From positions 25,779,245 to 25,843,244 of the forward strand of contig OZ038528.1 in assembly GCA_964036665.1 (NCBI GenBank): 64,000 nucleotides of DNA, written 5' to 3'. This document shows positions 13,750-29,207 of this stretch, piece after piece. The notes under the pieces were generated by a model that was given only the letters and a program-made list of their open reading frames with translations, was not told the DNA's origin and made no database searches. The first letter of the stretch is position 1. Each line of letters starts with the position of its first letter. The position numbers and the translations under genes were made by a program. This stretch comes from Gordius sp. MW1 (Eukaryota > Nematomorpha > Gordioida > Gordea > Gordiidae).

Positions 13750-15423
13750 ATCAACCTTGATCCATAAATACATACTTGCTTAATGATAGAAATTTTATTA
13801 AAAAGTTGTTAATAAATAACAGATTAATGTTTGATCCTTTTTATATAGTAAGCGGTTTGTTGCTACTATCATCCTGTTTCATTATAACAAGGATGGAAAG
13901 TATATAGTACCGCCTTATATATACTTTGTAATAAGAGAATAAATAGCGATATGAATAATGTCTATAAATTTTTACGAATTCAAATTTCATTACAAATGTC
14001 TGTCTATCTTGTATTCAAGTTATGTAACAAGGGGTGTGAATAATGCTGCGTGTAATATATAAGTTCTGCAGGTTTCATAGGTTTTTCAAACTCACAGAGG
14101 CATAAGCTAATGTGAAACTAAAGTATAATTTTGTCCTATAATAGTGGTGACGTATAACTTTAAAAAACATAGTTTTAATTAAAATCATGATAAAGTGCCT
14201 GTTGGGCGAATATGTAAAAGTAAGCAACACATGATTTATAGATAATTTAGAACTATATTTTCTTACATATTTGCTAATATCGTAATTTATGCAATCAAAG
14301 GAATAAACTGCGCTTTTTGGTTGATAAATTTTTCTTATAAAAGTATTAATAAATTTAAAACTTTTAGCTTAGCCCGCTGCAAGCTTATTTACCTAAATCG
14401 ATTGGACAAAATCCATACGCCGCATTCCCCTGTTTGGTTTTCGTTAGTGATGACCCTGTTTTGTCCATAATGTTAATGTTTAAAAATCACTATTTTTTAA
14501 TCGCCACAACACCGCAGAAAGAATGGAATAGACTCTTTTTTCAGTTGATCATTTAATTCAAAGAGCGATGCTAACCAGTGCTTCAACGTAAAGTTATGTT
14601 TCAGGGCTCAGGTTACGAATGGATTAAAGCTTACCTAAGTTATTTACCCCGAATGCTTGGATAAATGAAAATTTCCTATTCAATCCCATAGCCTAGACGT
14701 TATATTTTTGTAACTACTTATTGCACTTGCAATTCAGACGTGCATAAACACGGGCATCTCCTTAATTATCTGAAAATTTGAATAAAGGCCAACGTTTTTA
14801 ATTGAGAGCTCTCTTTAAAGGGCAAATACCCTATCTATTATTGACCAAAAAATCCCTCCAAAATGGGCTGGTTCAAAAACTGAGACTTTAATTGTATTTA
14901 CCTGCTTCTTAACAATATTAATAATACCATATTTGTTGGTGATAAACAAAAAATGTTCTGACAGTTTTACTCCTTTTATTGCTATTATTTATTTTTGATG
15001 ATCTATTGATTTTATTTCGCTGTACCCATCAGAAATATTTTGCCTATAAATTTTCTCTTTCTCTTGGCACGGAATTATAGGTGGATGTTCTTTTTTTGAC
15101 TTTTAGAATCCATCAAATCTAGACTAATTACAGTCTAAGGGCACAAATCTAATTTCTGGCAAAAAAACAAAGGAAATTTCATTATTAAAATAATCTTAAA
15201 ATCTTGCTGAATTTAATATTAGTCATCAATCAAAAAAATCTTTAATTTGGGATGCCCTAAATAAATCATAATCTCTCCGTCCAGTATCTCGCTTTATTAC
15301 CTAAAGTGAGCGGTCTTTTTGTAATTAATCCTGGAAATTTTACATATTTACGAATGTTTACAATTAGTCCCTATATAAACATTTAAGTTTAAATTAGATG
15401 AAAATAAACGATGTTTATCTCTT
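13750..15423. other. Non-coding stretch
   Basis: I see no gene or element boundary. It is AT-rich unique-looking sequence between two retrotransposon relics. Confidence 0.4.
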
Positions 15424-15990
15424 TTAGGCAATGTGACGTGGAGTCCTTCTAATATCTAGAATCAACACCTCAGACGGATGGTGAAATGGACAAAGAAATC
15501 CAAGCAAGGATGAATGCTGGAAGGCTCGGAGAGATTTAACAGACCTATTGTGTAACAAAAAGACCCCAGCCACCAAGACTAAAGGCAAACTGTATAGACC
15601 CATCATACAGTCAATTTGAAAAACCGGAAGAGGGAAGAGCAACATCTAGCGTCTTTGGATGCCAATGCTAAGATGGATGGTAGGAATAAGCTAAAGGGAA
15701 CATAAATTCAATGAAGAAATAGGGGGAAATCTTGGTAAAAACCATGTTAACTAAGCTGGTAAAAAATAAACTAAGATGATATAGTTATGTAAAGAGAAGG
15801 TATGATAACGTTGTTAAGAAATTTGAGGAGTTACACTCGGGGGTAACGGAAACGAGAAAGACCCGAGTTCACTTGGAATCACAAAATAAAGCATGATATC
15901 TAATTGGAGGAACAGATGGAAATTTATATTAAAAGGACTTACCAACAGAGCATTATATGTAGTTGAATGAAGCATTATATAGGTTCAATC
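15424..15990 (+). pseudogene. RTE-type LINE relic, 3' part
   Basis: Reading across frames on the + strand gives MDKEIQARMNAG, then RDLTDLLCNKKTPATKTKGK, LRWMVG and NKLR...YSYVKRR. This is the order found after the reverse transcriptase core in RTE-clade LINEs. Frameshifts and stops break it throughout. It is a different insertion from the minus-strand RTE at 24393-33258 and more decayed. The minus-strand ORF across 15424-15645 is a shadow. Confidence 0.7.
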
Positions 15991-16884
15991 TTTCCAATAA
16001 TTTGCCACTTTTCATTTACCAATTAAATAATAGTAGTATTCAATATTTTAAAAGAATCCTGTACCATCATAGGATTTCTTTAAAACTAGGTTATAGCATG
16101 TTGTTTAGTCAAAAAAAGAAAACCTTTTTAGCATAAAAAAAGAGAAAATGTAATTGTGCGATTTAATAATACAAGGGGAAGAGTTATTAGTAAAGATTAA
16201 CAAAATGAAATGATTAATCAGGCAAATTACACGCCCTTGTAGTTCGAATGTATAGGACATCGCAATTATTGTAAGTGGAAAAGTCATGAAAATGTCATAT
16301 ATGTTTGCAAAATATTTTAAAAATTGAAGATTTGTTTTTCAACATTTTCATTTTCTATTTAATACCTAAATTCAAAGTTCATATAATAACCTGGTAATGG
16401 TATTTAATTTGTCTTCTGTAGAATCGTTTCAAATTATCTGATTAAGACGAGACTTAAAAAAATCAAATAAATACACCTCTGCTTAATTTCACATGCCATA
16501 ATTATCAAAAATATTTCTTGCTAACAATTCTTGCTTTTATTAAAAATTGTCGCATGGAAGTTTCGATAATATTTAAAATTAATTGCGTTAATTGAATTTG
16601 GTGCTTTAATAAATCACGTGATACTTTGTATTTCATTTTACATTAATCGAACGTTACTGATTGGGGTTATCGCTTGAAAATTTCGAACAGACCACCAGCC
16701 AAGGTATTCTATGTATTGCCTCTTCTTTTGTCTTTACATATTACATACACGTGTCAGACTTTGACAACTTATTTTCTAGAGCATTCAGTTCTAAATGTAT
16801 ATTACTTTTTATAGCAAGTAGGGCGCTTCCTGAGCCTCTCCAAACATTTCTTACATTTAACCAATCCATCATCCATCAATTAAT
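15991..16884. other. Region upstream of the Imp gene
   Basis: No coding sequence is recognised. It must contain the 5' UTR and probably the promoter of the gene starting at 16885. There is no clear TATA box, and no acceptor AG close to the ATG. Confidence 0.35.
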
Positions 16885-19699
<2,815 letters not shown>

Positions 19700-21653
19700 G
19701 GGAGTCATATTTTGAGGATAGAATTTCATTATTCACTCATTTAATCTTTTCACCACATTACTACTACTACTATCATCATCAACATTAATTTCATTTGACT
19801 TAATTCATTTTGATTTCCCCCAACACGTGAAAGCAGAAAAGCCACACACTTTACATGTTTAAATTTTAATCTTTCATCTTTTACCCAATTAGTGTTGTTC
19901 AATTTGCATAGCTGCACTTCTCTCTTTACACTTTGGTTTCATCAAATTACAGTTTATAAATTCCACTTCACTATACCTTTCCTCCCTGAGGCAATAATAC
20001 CCTTTAAGTTTGGAGCAAGGTCTTTACAGATGTTATCGGATGGCAGGCTGGTGGTTTTATACTGGGTCATTCTGGGAAGCTACATACACCTTGGCATTTA
20101 CTTGTAATTTAGTTGTAAAATAACTTTTTCTCACTTTTTTGATATATACGTCTAAAACCCTCTTCACGGATTTCTATTTCTTAAATTTAAAAATATAACA
20201 AAAAAAAAATACAAAAAAATGTGTTTAGAAAATGCATTTGGTTACTGCATTCTTGTTTATTTGCGTGTGTGTCTGCGTGTACATACATCATATATACATA
20301 TATAAATCCACCCAAAGTTCCATATTTTATATAGTAAAATTTATATACATGTAGAGCATACCTCGTTTGTTTATATGTTGAGAAAATGATAATATGCTTT
20401 CAACTTCTCTCCCCCACATTCAATTATTTATTTCTGATAATGATTTTTGTTTTTAGTTTTTTTTATCGTTTGTTTATATCACTTGTTGTCCCCACCTTAA
20501 AAAGGAGCACCTACGTCCCTGTAGGTGTTTTTTGGATCTCCAGAACATTGATAAGTTTTTGTGATGGAAAAGTTCTGCTAAGCCACTCAACTCTAGAACA
20601 GAGTTAGCACATCAAATTGTATGCAAATCCATTTTTCAGTAAAGTTATGTTGTTGGTTAGTTTCCTTGCTTCCAAAGAGGAACTTACGTTTTTGCCTCAG
20701 ACCTTTCCAAATTCTTTGCCTGTGTTTTGCACATGCAACCTAAGCAGCTGTCTTTCAAGCTCCTCCTATTCTTAACTCCCTCACCTACTTTACACATTTA
20801 CAATGATTAACCACAAAACACATGTTAAATTGGTTATAACTTTTAGGAGTATCTTAGCCTCCTTCCATATATTGGACACGTTACATTTATAGTATTGATT
20901 GTCAGGCAATACCAAATTTCATGATTTGATTACACTACTTCACCCATCATTTCTTTATGCATATTTTTGTGATGGGTTTAACGTCTTGATAACAACACTA
21001 ATAACCTTAATCCCATTTGTGCCGCTTAAACCCCTTTTACACAACATTTTGGTGGTTGTATTTCATTTAACCAACACCACACATTGATTTAAATCCATTA
21101 CATAGATTCATTCACACATGCATGCATACACATTCATTTACCACTTGTCAGCATTCAAATAACTTGGTTGTTGTTTAGGAGTTCATTGATAATAAAAGTT
21201 TTTAGCAGTGAACAAGACTTGGTATTAGATCAAAAACAAATGTTGTATTGGTTTGTTATTATTCATTAGGAGGTTTTATCAGAATTTCAAGGTTTTTTCT
21301 TATTGTTAGGAGGAGTTCAATTAGATGGGGAGTTGTAATGTTTAATTTTGATTGTGGCAAGCTATGAAGATTGAATGATAAGGTATTTGGTGTTGCAGGT
21401 TTTTGAAATGCTAGGCATAACTAGAGGCTATACAATAAAAGCTATAAAAATGAATTTTTTTAATTGCTATGCATTATAAGTTTTTGCAGTAATATTTATT
21501 TTACTGTTGAGTTTATAAATTTCATATGTGATTTGTATATTTTAATTAAAAAAAATTTGAGCATGTATTGTTTAAGTTTTATTAGCCTTAGAAGTCAACA
21601 AATATCTTTGGGCTGATTACATAGTACTGTTTTTGCGTCGGTTCAGTTGTCTC
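19700..21653 (+). other. Probable Imp 3' UTR and intergenic sequence
   Basis: No coding sequence is recognised after the stop at 19699. Much of this stretch is richer in C and T than its surroundings and free of the usual MITEs, as expected of a long 3' UTR. Several AATAAA words occur near 21190-21440, but none can be picked as the used signal. Confidence 0.4.
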
Positions 21654-21808
21654 CATGAGCGTAGTCAGGATTGGGACTAGAGAGGGGCCAATTAGGATTT
21701 AGGGCGGGCAAAATGACAATTTTTGAAATTTTAGCCATAGTTATATGAAATAATAAAGAATTTATGGATTTAGAAGAGTGCAGCCGCCCCTCCCTGGCTA
21801 CGCCCATG
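21654..21808. mobile_element. Family A MITE, reverse orientation
   Basis: It begins CATGAGCGTAGTCAGG and ends TGGCTACGCCCATG. The G-rich tract now precedes GACAATTTTTGAAATTTTAG, so the copy is inverted relative to the one at 1948. Confidence 0.85.
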
Positions 21809-22230
21809 ATGGTCGCAGCTGTAACCCGTATTATTGACTTATAATAGCTTACTATTTATATGCCAATTATAATTAGTTTATATGAACTAGGTTTTTGGAT
21901 TCTATTTTTGACTATAAATTGGATATTTCTTTACACTAACATTTTAATCATATGGAACGTGTTTATAGTTTATTCTGCAATTTATCGTCGACCTAACCAT
22001 CGACGACCTAAAGCATTTTTGGTTCAATCCATTAAAGCTAATTAATATTATGGATTTATTCATATCTTTTAATTGGAATATATTTAGAGCTGATTTAAGA
22101 CTGCACAATATCATTGGGTATTTTGTAAAAAATAATCTATTAAAAGGTATATTTTTACTAAGTCTTAGTTATATATATTAGCATAAAACAAAAATATCAT
22201 ATTGGTTATATACAGAGAAATCATTATTGT

Positions 22231-22540
22231 CTAAAAGGGCCAAAAGTCGGCACATGCTATTGCACTATAAGAATCATAAGTTGTTGTCTGAGTAAAAAGG
22301 ACGCAGAATATAACGGGGGAACGTTTTCTGAATTCTTTCAAAAATCCTTGGCTTATTCCCGAAGGCACTAGAACATGAGGCAACAACGGAGATAAAAATA
22401 TTGGATGACAAACGGGAAGAATATTTAATCGTTTTACGCATAAGGTCGTTAACAAATTGAGAAAAGACAAAAAGGTCGATATTTGTAAAATCCTATCGAA
22501 GGGACAAACCTGAGAGTAGCCGTCAGGGCGCATAATTCCA
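22231..22540 (-). pseudogene. Fragment of LINE C-terminal domain
   Basis: On the minus strand the frame opens with LDGIMRPDG and later has FLKEFRKRSP. These correspond to the RPDG and LSKEIGRRSP segments of the LINE copy at 12793-13574, in the same order. The part between is divergent. No flanking duplication could be found. Confidence 0.4.
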
Positions 22541-22600
22541 TCCAGAGAAGGGTTTGAGGGGAATAAATAAGTTGAATTTGTGCCACATATTTAAGTTTTC

Positions 22601-22733
22601 TGCAAGTAGCCAGGATTGGAATTATAAAGCGGCAATTAATTAAGGGAGGGGCAAAATAACAATTTTTTTAAATTTTAGCCATAATTTGATATGAAAAAAT
22701 TTAAATTCAGACCACCCCCTGGCTACGCCCATG
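22601..22733. mobile_element. Family A MITE, reverse, degenerate left end
   Basis: It starts GCAAGTAGCCAGGATTGGAA and ends CTGGCTACGCCCATGG. The interior has GGGAGGGGCAAAATAACAAT followed by the AT-rich block, as in inverted family A copies. Confidence 0.8.
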
Positions 22734-24378
22734 GTGATTGGTATATTCGTCTACTAGAGTAGAATAATTCCGACAAGAAGATTCCTTAATATAACTAATT
22801 CCTAAGCTTAAAGCTTTGGAATATGAAAGCTCAGTGGCGTCAAACAGCATTCCCAATGCTTGCCTTGGATCCATCTAAGTCTTGAGTGTGTAGGTAGGTA
22901 GTTATAATATCTCCAAATAGTTCTTTATCATTTCAAACTTTTATAATTAGAAGAATATTTATTATATTCTTGGTAAAGTTGATCCCTCTTATCGGGGCGA
23001 ATATGCTAATTAGTTGCCATTAAGTATTAAACGTTGGATTAATTCTATACTAAAAAGATTGAAACAAAACTCTCTTACTTTAGATTAGAGGGTTCAACAA
23101 GAAGAATCAACCGGCACACTGTTTGCAGATTCTGATAGAGTTTTTTACTGCGAACACAAATATGTTTTTAGTTTTTCCCCTATACGTCAAATTTTTTAAA
23201 TATTTGCTGTCAAAGTTGCCAAAAATAGCGATTTTAGCGTATTTCAAACGTCAATAACTTGCAAATTAATTGGTGAATTCATTTAATTTCGTAGATAAAA
23301 AGTGTCAGGAAAGTATTCACAAGTTTTTTTTAATCCTATCACGTTTACTTTTTAAATTATATACAAAATTAACTTAGCCCTATCTTTTTACATAGGCAAA
23401 TTACCCCAGAATTTCGGCCCATGCAGACATCTAATCACATGTTATTAATTTCATTCATAAAAATTGGATTGATGCTAATTACGTGTTAACTTAGGGCTCC
23501 TCAAGAACATACAATAAACTATTATTTAATAAAAACATTATCTTAAGTTATTTTTATTATAATTGTTTTTTAAACTAAAATAATAACTTAATGTGTCACA
23601 TTAGTAAGATATGCTATGAATATTTAATGTATACCCTATTAACTTTATAAATGTGTTAATCAAAAATAAATTTATATTTATTGAAGAACCTGTCAGTGCA
23701 TGGTGCACATTTTTCATACTACTTTGAAATAAAACGTTCTTGATAGTTTCTTGTTAGATGGTACTTTAAATTGTCTTATAGCTTATAAACGTTCTTTGAT
23801 AGGGTGAATAGCAATTGAATCGATTCGGTGTCCCAAATAAGTTACGCATCTTTACTTTTAACCCGACATTCATCCTGTTAGTACTTTATTCGAGTCTTTA
23901 AGTTATCTTTTTGGTAGACTAATAGTACTCCTGTCTGCGGAACTCCATATAATAACTTTTCCATATATTTCTGAAATAGATTCGATGGCGTTGCCAAGTA
24001 AACGTATGCACTTGAAATGTCACACCCCCTTTGCAATCGTTAACAAGTGTCTAGATTTCTCATCTACTATCATCTAAAAATATGCATCACGCAAATCTAT
24101 AACTATATATTTTTCACCGCCTAGTATTTTTGTAATTCAGTCATCAAAGGTTGGCAACATATGATTATTTGTACAAAGGTATGGATTTTAAAACCCTAAA
24201 AACCGAATCCCTACCTGTAGCTAATTTTACAGTGTGGGTGATCCATTTGACTTTAATTAACGATGGGTCCACACATTCAATAGTCGCTTCTTCCTCCAAC
24301 CTTTTGCTGCCTTTTCATTCAAATTTTTGATGTTCTTGTCCTAAAAATAGTTTCTATAGTGAAAATTCAGGATTCTTA
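22734..24378. other. Non-coding stretch with a dispersed repeat
   Basis: About 23105-23245 is related, in inverted orientation, to 43655-43795. Shared words include CAAACTGTTTG-like and AAATATTTGCTGTCAAAGTTG segments. Outside this block I see nothing to annotate. Confidence 0.45.
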
Positions 24379-24392
24379 TCATCTGTAAGATT
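24379..24392. repeat. Target-site duplication of RTE element, left copy
   Basis: TCATCTGTAAGATT is repeated exactly at 33259-33272. The two copies bracket the minus-strand RTE element, just past its coding 3' end and its 5' end respectively. Confidence 0.75.
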
Positions 24393-24727
24393 CTTTTCTC
24401 CTTTATCAGTTATTTGGTCCCACAGTCGGGGGTTTGTTTTGATGAGTTTCTTCCATCTTGACCGGGTGAGTGCCATATCTTGACTATTCTCTTTAGTTTT
24501 CATTACTTTATCGACTTGCCCTTTCCACGTGACGCGGGGTCGTCCTCTTCCTTTCTTACCCGGTACCTCCATTCCTGTACTTTTCGATTTACATAATTCG
24601 GGTCCCTTCTTAGTATATGCCCATACCACCTTAGCCGATTTTCGTTAATCATGTCCGCCATAGGTTGAATACCCATTTTTGTCATGAGAAAGTCATTCGT
24701 AGTATGGTCAAGGTTAGTATACCCCAA
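24393..24727 (-). pseudogene. RTE polyprotein C-terminal region
   Basis: Two overlapping frames carry the post-polymerase signature. One has NRLRWYGHILRRDPNYVNRK, the other KKGRGRPRVTWKGQVDKVM and MALTRSRWKKLI. Both are conserved in RTE-clade ORFs near the C-terminus. A frameshift near 24600 separates them. The open frame runs through the target duplication into flanking DNA before its stop. Confidence 0.8.
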
Positions 24728-25061
24728 GCTCCACCCTCATCTCTGTGGCTTGTAATAGTTTCCTTCCGTGGTGTTTAATGCCCATGTTTCACATCCATAG
24801 AGTAACATTGATGGATTTGTAAGCTTTGCTTTTCAACCATGTTGGCATTTTCTTGTCGCACATTACACCGGATATACTTCGCCATTTAAGCCATCCGTTT
24901 TGGATGCGGGCATTGACTTCCGTTGCGCAACCTCCCTTTTGATTTAGCATCGAGCCGTGGTTTGTAAACCCGTCTTAGATGGTCATCCAGCGATGGGTTG
25001 CCTGTACCGTTTCTTTCCATATATACCGTTTTTCGATCGTTGACCTTTAAACCTTATCCAG

Positions 25062-25818
25062 CTAAGCCCTTTGACCCCTTTTCGCGTTGTTCGAATACTT
25101 TCTCCTTGTTTGCTCGCATAGTACTATATCCTCGGCATATAGCATACACCATGGCGATGGCTTTTGAATGTCCCTCGTTATCGTGTCTATAATTTTATTA
25201 AATAAAAAGGGACTTAAAAAAAGATCCTTGATGTAATCCAATTTTAACCCGAAAAGATTTAGAGTCATCAAGTGTCGTCCTAACGCAAGAGTTTGAGGCT
25301 TCATAAATATTTTTCAGAAGTCGTGTATATGCGTCAGGGATATTTTGCTTTCTCAGGCACCACCATATTAAATGGCGAGGGACCGCGTCATAAGCTTTCT
25401 CCAAGTCGATAAAGACCATATGTAGATTTTTCCTCTGTTCACCATACTTATCCATCATTTGCCTTAGTGCGAAGATTGGGTCGATTGTGGATTTGCAGGC
25501 CACAAATCCGAATTGGTTAGCCGAAATTTCCACCTCGTTTTTCAGCCTCGTTACTAAGATCCTTTCCATAAGCTTCAAGGAGTGGCAAGTTAGCTTGATA
25601 CCTCTGTAATTGCCACAGTCTTGAGGGTCTCCTTTGCCTTTAAACAAGGGTATAATCGTGCTTGCTATCCATTGATAAGAAATTCGCTCTTCTATCAATA
25701 TCTTCTTAAGAAGGTTCGTCATGGTGGTAACTCCTTCTTCCTGACATCCGAGCAATGCTTCAATTGGCATTCCATCTAGGCCATTTGGTTTTCCTTTTTG
25801 TTTGTGTCCTAATTTCAT
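25062..25818 (-). pseudogene. RTE reverse transcriptase domain, inactive
   Basis: The frame at 25818-25198 holds the reverse transcriptase motifs in order: GLDGMPIEALL, IIPLFKGKGD, NYRGIKL, NQFGFV, FIDLEKAYDAVPR and LHQGS. After a frameshift near 25200 a second frame (25304-25062) has MLYAEDIVL. The catalytic box expected to be YADD reads YAED, so the second Asp-bearing position is altered. The enzyme would copy RNA into DNA at a nicked target. The frameshift and the box change make it non-functional. Confidence 0.85.
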
Positions 25819-26261
25819 CCTCCTGGAAGATTTCGAGTACGCCTATGAGAAATATTTGAGATTTGATTCGGAATCGATTCGAATTTTCGAATCGAATCCG
25901 AATCCATATGTGTAAGTTTCGAATTGAATATTTACGTTGCTAAAATTCGAAAATCCGAATCGAATCCTTGAAAAATCGAATTTTATTTTTTATAAGTTTA
26001 ATTAAAATAGACGAGACTCAAATATTTAGCTATTTTTATTTTACTGCATTTGGTTCCTAGGCTAAATCCCGAAAGCGCATAATCCCGAAAGCTACACTTG
26101 GCGCCAATTAACATATTGTAAAATGCAATCATATAATCAAGCTTTTTCTGAATTTTTGGTTGAGAGAACAAATCAAGATAATTGAGAAAATATAAGTAAG
26201 CATAATTATCTAAATATTGATAAATTATCTTTAGAATTTAATAAATCGAAGAGGAAGAATT

Positions 26262-26430
26262 TGATGCTGACCCATAAGGACTTTGATTATACCAAAATTA
26301 AAGATGGAAAACTTGGACAGGTGTATTACAAGTGCAGGTAATGTACTATATATCATTGCCCAGGAAAGGCTATATTGAAGAATAGTAATTGCATAGTCAC
26401 AACTGAGCATTCTAAAATTGTGTTCATGCT
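26262..26430 (+). pseudogene. FLYWCH zinc-finger fragment
   Basis: The + strand encodes LTHKDFDYTKIKDGKLGQVY followed by YKCR, then in a shifted frame PGKAILKNSNCIVTTEHSK. This gives the aromatic core, a YKCR half-finger and the HSK end expected of a FLYWCH module. It is broken by a stop. Confidence 0.5.
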
Positions 26431-26509
26431 AACATAATATAGCTTTACTTATAAAATTTTAGCATCAAATGAAAAACTAAATATTTTCAGTGGAACAAAT
26501 ATCACTCTT

Positions 26510-28352
26510 AGAGACCTGCACGGCCCGCGGACGGGCCGGGCTTTAGGTTTAAAAAAAATAAACGGGCCCGGCCTGGACGGGCCGTTCAATTCCCTAACGG
26601 GCTCGGACCGGGCCTAGATCAAACTAAGGCCCGCTAAAAGCCCGTTGCAAAATAGTTAATTTTTTATTATACTAGAAATATACGGTAAAAACAAAGATGT
26701 GTCAAACTTTTTTTTTAAATTGATTTTTGTCTAATTGACAATGAAAATACATTTAAATTTACTCCTTTATTCATTCATTTACAAAACTACCGCGCAATTC
26801 AAATTTCAAATATATAAGTTTTCATTTGTTACTATATACAGGAATAAACTACATTATCCTTCTAGTTACAAACTTAGGAGTAAGTTAATAAAATTTCAAG
26901 ATTAGTATTTTAAATATTCTCTTTATAGAACTTTGTTATATAACTATTTGAGATTTTCACTCTATAACATAATTTTATATTTTAATTAGATAATTGTTTT
27001 AGAAATAGTACATAACATATCCTTCTAGTCACAAACTTAAGAGTAAGTTAATAAAATTTCAAAATTAATATTTTGAATATTCTCATTATAAAACTTTGTA
27101 ATATAAATATTTGAGATTTTCACTCTATAACAAAATTTTATATTTTAATTAAATAATTGTGAAAATGCTCCAGATGTATTGAAGATTGAACAATGATAAA
27201 TGACACTAAAAACAAAGTGGCTTAAATAGAAATCTAAGCCATTGTTTATATCAAGATGTAGCTGTTAGGTGGAATTCTAAATTGAATCTTTTGGAAAGTG
27301 TTAATAATATGTTAGATGAAATTGAAGAGATTTTAACAAAAATGAATGAAACCTTTATGTTGGTTAATATAAGCAAACCTTTGCTAAAATCCACTATTGA
27401 GTTATTGAGGCCATTTAAAGAAGCCAATTAGAGGCGGACTCAAAATCCACTATGCCTTATGTATTTTTATGTAAATTAAAATTAATTAATACGATGGAAA
27501 ATGATAGATTTCCGGACAATCAAATTAGAAATATCAAAAATAAAATTAAAGAATTGATTAATCAAAAATATAACATCCATTCCTTGCATAGAAAAGCTAC
27601 GGCGCTTCACCCCAAATTTAAACACATGGAAATGGCTACTATTCGAGAGAAAAGGGAGACTTATGAAGATAAAAAGTCTTATAGATCTCGATGATTTTAC
27701 TCAATTAGTTAGTTCTTCCAAGAATTATGTCTCAAGATAGGATTTTAAATTTTAAGACAAAATTTTAGTAATATTTTAGCTAAAAAATCTAAATGCGTAT
27801 TTTCGGAATAGGAGGATAATGATAGCATACCTTCATCGACAAATGAATTTAATCAATATCTTGAGGAATATGTAGATCCTGAATTTTGATCTTATTAAAT
27901 AGTGGAAAGCCAAAGAAGTGAAGTAAATGTTATTAATATCAATTCAACCTTAAATTAGGTATCCAAAACTATCTCATTTGGCATATAAAGTTTTATGTAT
28001 TCCTGCCACAAGTGCCACTAGTGAAAGAAATTTTTCAACTGCAGGTCGATTGATTGAAGAAAGAAGAACTCGCTTGAGACCGGAAGTAATTGATGATTTA
28101 TTATTTTTACATGATTATTATTAATATTTGTAATATATAGATATATTGATTAAATATTTTTAAAAAAAAATTAAAATTTAACAGAAATTAGCAAACTAAA
28201 AAATTTTGTATACTAGCTCGGGCCGGGCTTTGCAATTAATTAGCGGGCCCGGGCCTATCATCTTTAATTTTTATAGGCCCGGGCCGGGCCCGGGCTTTTT
28301 AATTTTTTAACGGGCGGGCCGACTGACCTAAACAGGCCCGTTGCAGGTCTCT
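26510..28352 (+). mobile_element. hAT element with GGGCCGGGC-rich ends
   Basis: It begins AGAGACCTGCACGG and ends CCCGTTGCAGGTCTCT. ATCACTCTT abuts both ends (26501-26509 and 28353-28361), fitting an 8-bp hAT target duplication. Both subterminal regions of about 100 bp are packed with GGCCCG and GGGCCGGGC words in an otherwise AT-rich element. Transposase fragments lie inside. Confidence 0.85.
27240..28124 (+). pseudogene. hAT transposase fragments
   Basis: Three pieces follow in order. At 27250-27430 are DVAVRWNSKLNLLESV and KPLLKSTIELLRPFKEA. At 27452-27690 is NIHSLHRKATALHPKFKHM. At 27960-28124 is the dimerisation block with ATSATSERNFSTAGRLIEER and RTRLRPEVIDDLLFLHDYY. These match the distal part of hAT transposases of the ZBED type. 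Frameshifts and stops separate them, and the N-terminal DNA-binding finger and first catalytic Asp are absent. Confidence 0.8.
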
Positions 28353-28801
28353 ATCACTCTTGTTAAAATTATCTCTACAATTATAAGGGGTCAACCAAGT
28401 AACAACATTTAATATTATTCTTAAACTAAGAATTGCTTACTATAAGCTAATGAGAAGACCCCTACACAGGGTAATGATCAACCAACCCCTACACCAAGTA
28501 ACATAATATAGCTTTATTATGAAATTTAGCATCAAATGAAAAACTAAATGGAACAAATACTAAACTTGTTGAAAACATCTCTACAATTATAAATGATCAA
28601 CAAAGTAGCAACATTTTATAAATTATTCTTAAAAAATTGAATTTTTTTAGGTACAAGTGGAGTTATTACTGAGAATTGCTTACTAGATGCTAATGAGAAG
28701 ACCCCTACACAAAGTGATGATCAACCAACCCCTGCACTCACTGAAAATTCACAAAGTAGATTTGTTTAGTTTTAATTAGTATAACCACCAAATAATTTAG
28801 A

Positions 28802-28985
28802 TTGCCATCCCAAAAAGGAAAAACAATCTTGATGCTCAATGATTATCTATATATCGTTGACAAAACTATTCAGATCACAACCTACTATAGATGCAGAAAT
28901 TCAAAATGCCCTTGCAGATTAATATATTGTAAAAATATAGCTAAGTTAAGAAATAATCACAACCATGAACTTGAAACTGAGTATC
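28802..28985 (+). pseudogene. FLYWCH zinc-finger fragment
   Basis: The frame reads LMLNDYLYIVDKTIQITTYY then RCRNSKCPCRLIYCKN and RNNHNHE. It has the C-x4-5-C pair and the HNH end of a FLYWCH finger, used for DNA binding. It lies between the inverted ends at 26060 and 30464. Confidence 0.65.
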
Positions 28986-29207
28986 AATATTTAGTGACAA
29001 GATATAAATTAAAGGATGTAAGATATTACATGAAGATTATTTTCATATAAATTAGTCATTGACGTGCGATCATTAATTTAAGTAACATTTGTTTCATCTA
29101 AACTTAAGATTGAAAACATTTAGACAAAACAATCAGAACAGTTATCAGGCAAATATGCAATACACCATATCTCAGGAAAACAGATGTTGATATAGTTTAT
29201 AACAAAT

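Noticed and set aside
25838-25852. TACGCCTATGAG at the edge of the RTE insertion resembling the end of the ZMYM1-like hAT
   Set aside because: It is in the wrong orientation to be the left end of that family, so I did not use it to assign the insertion.
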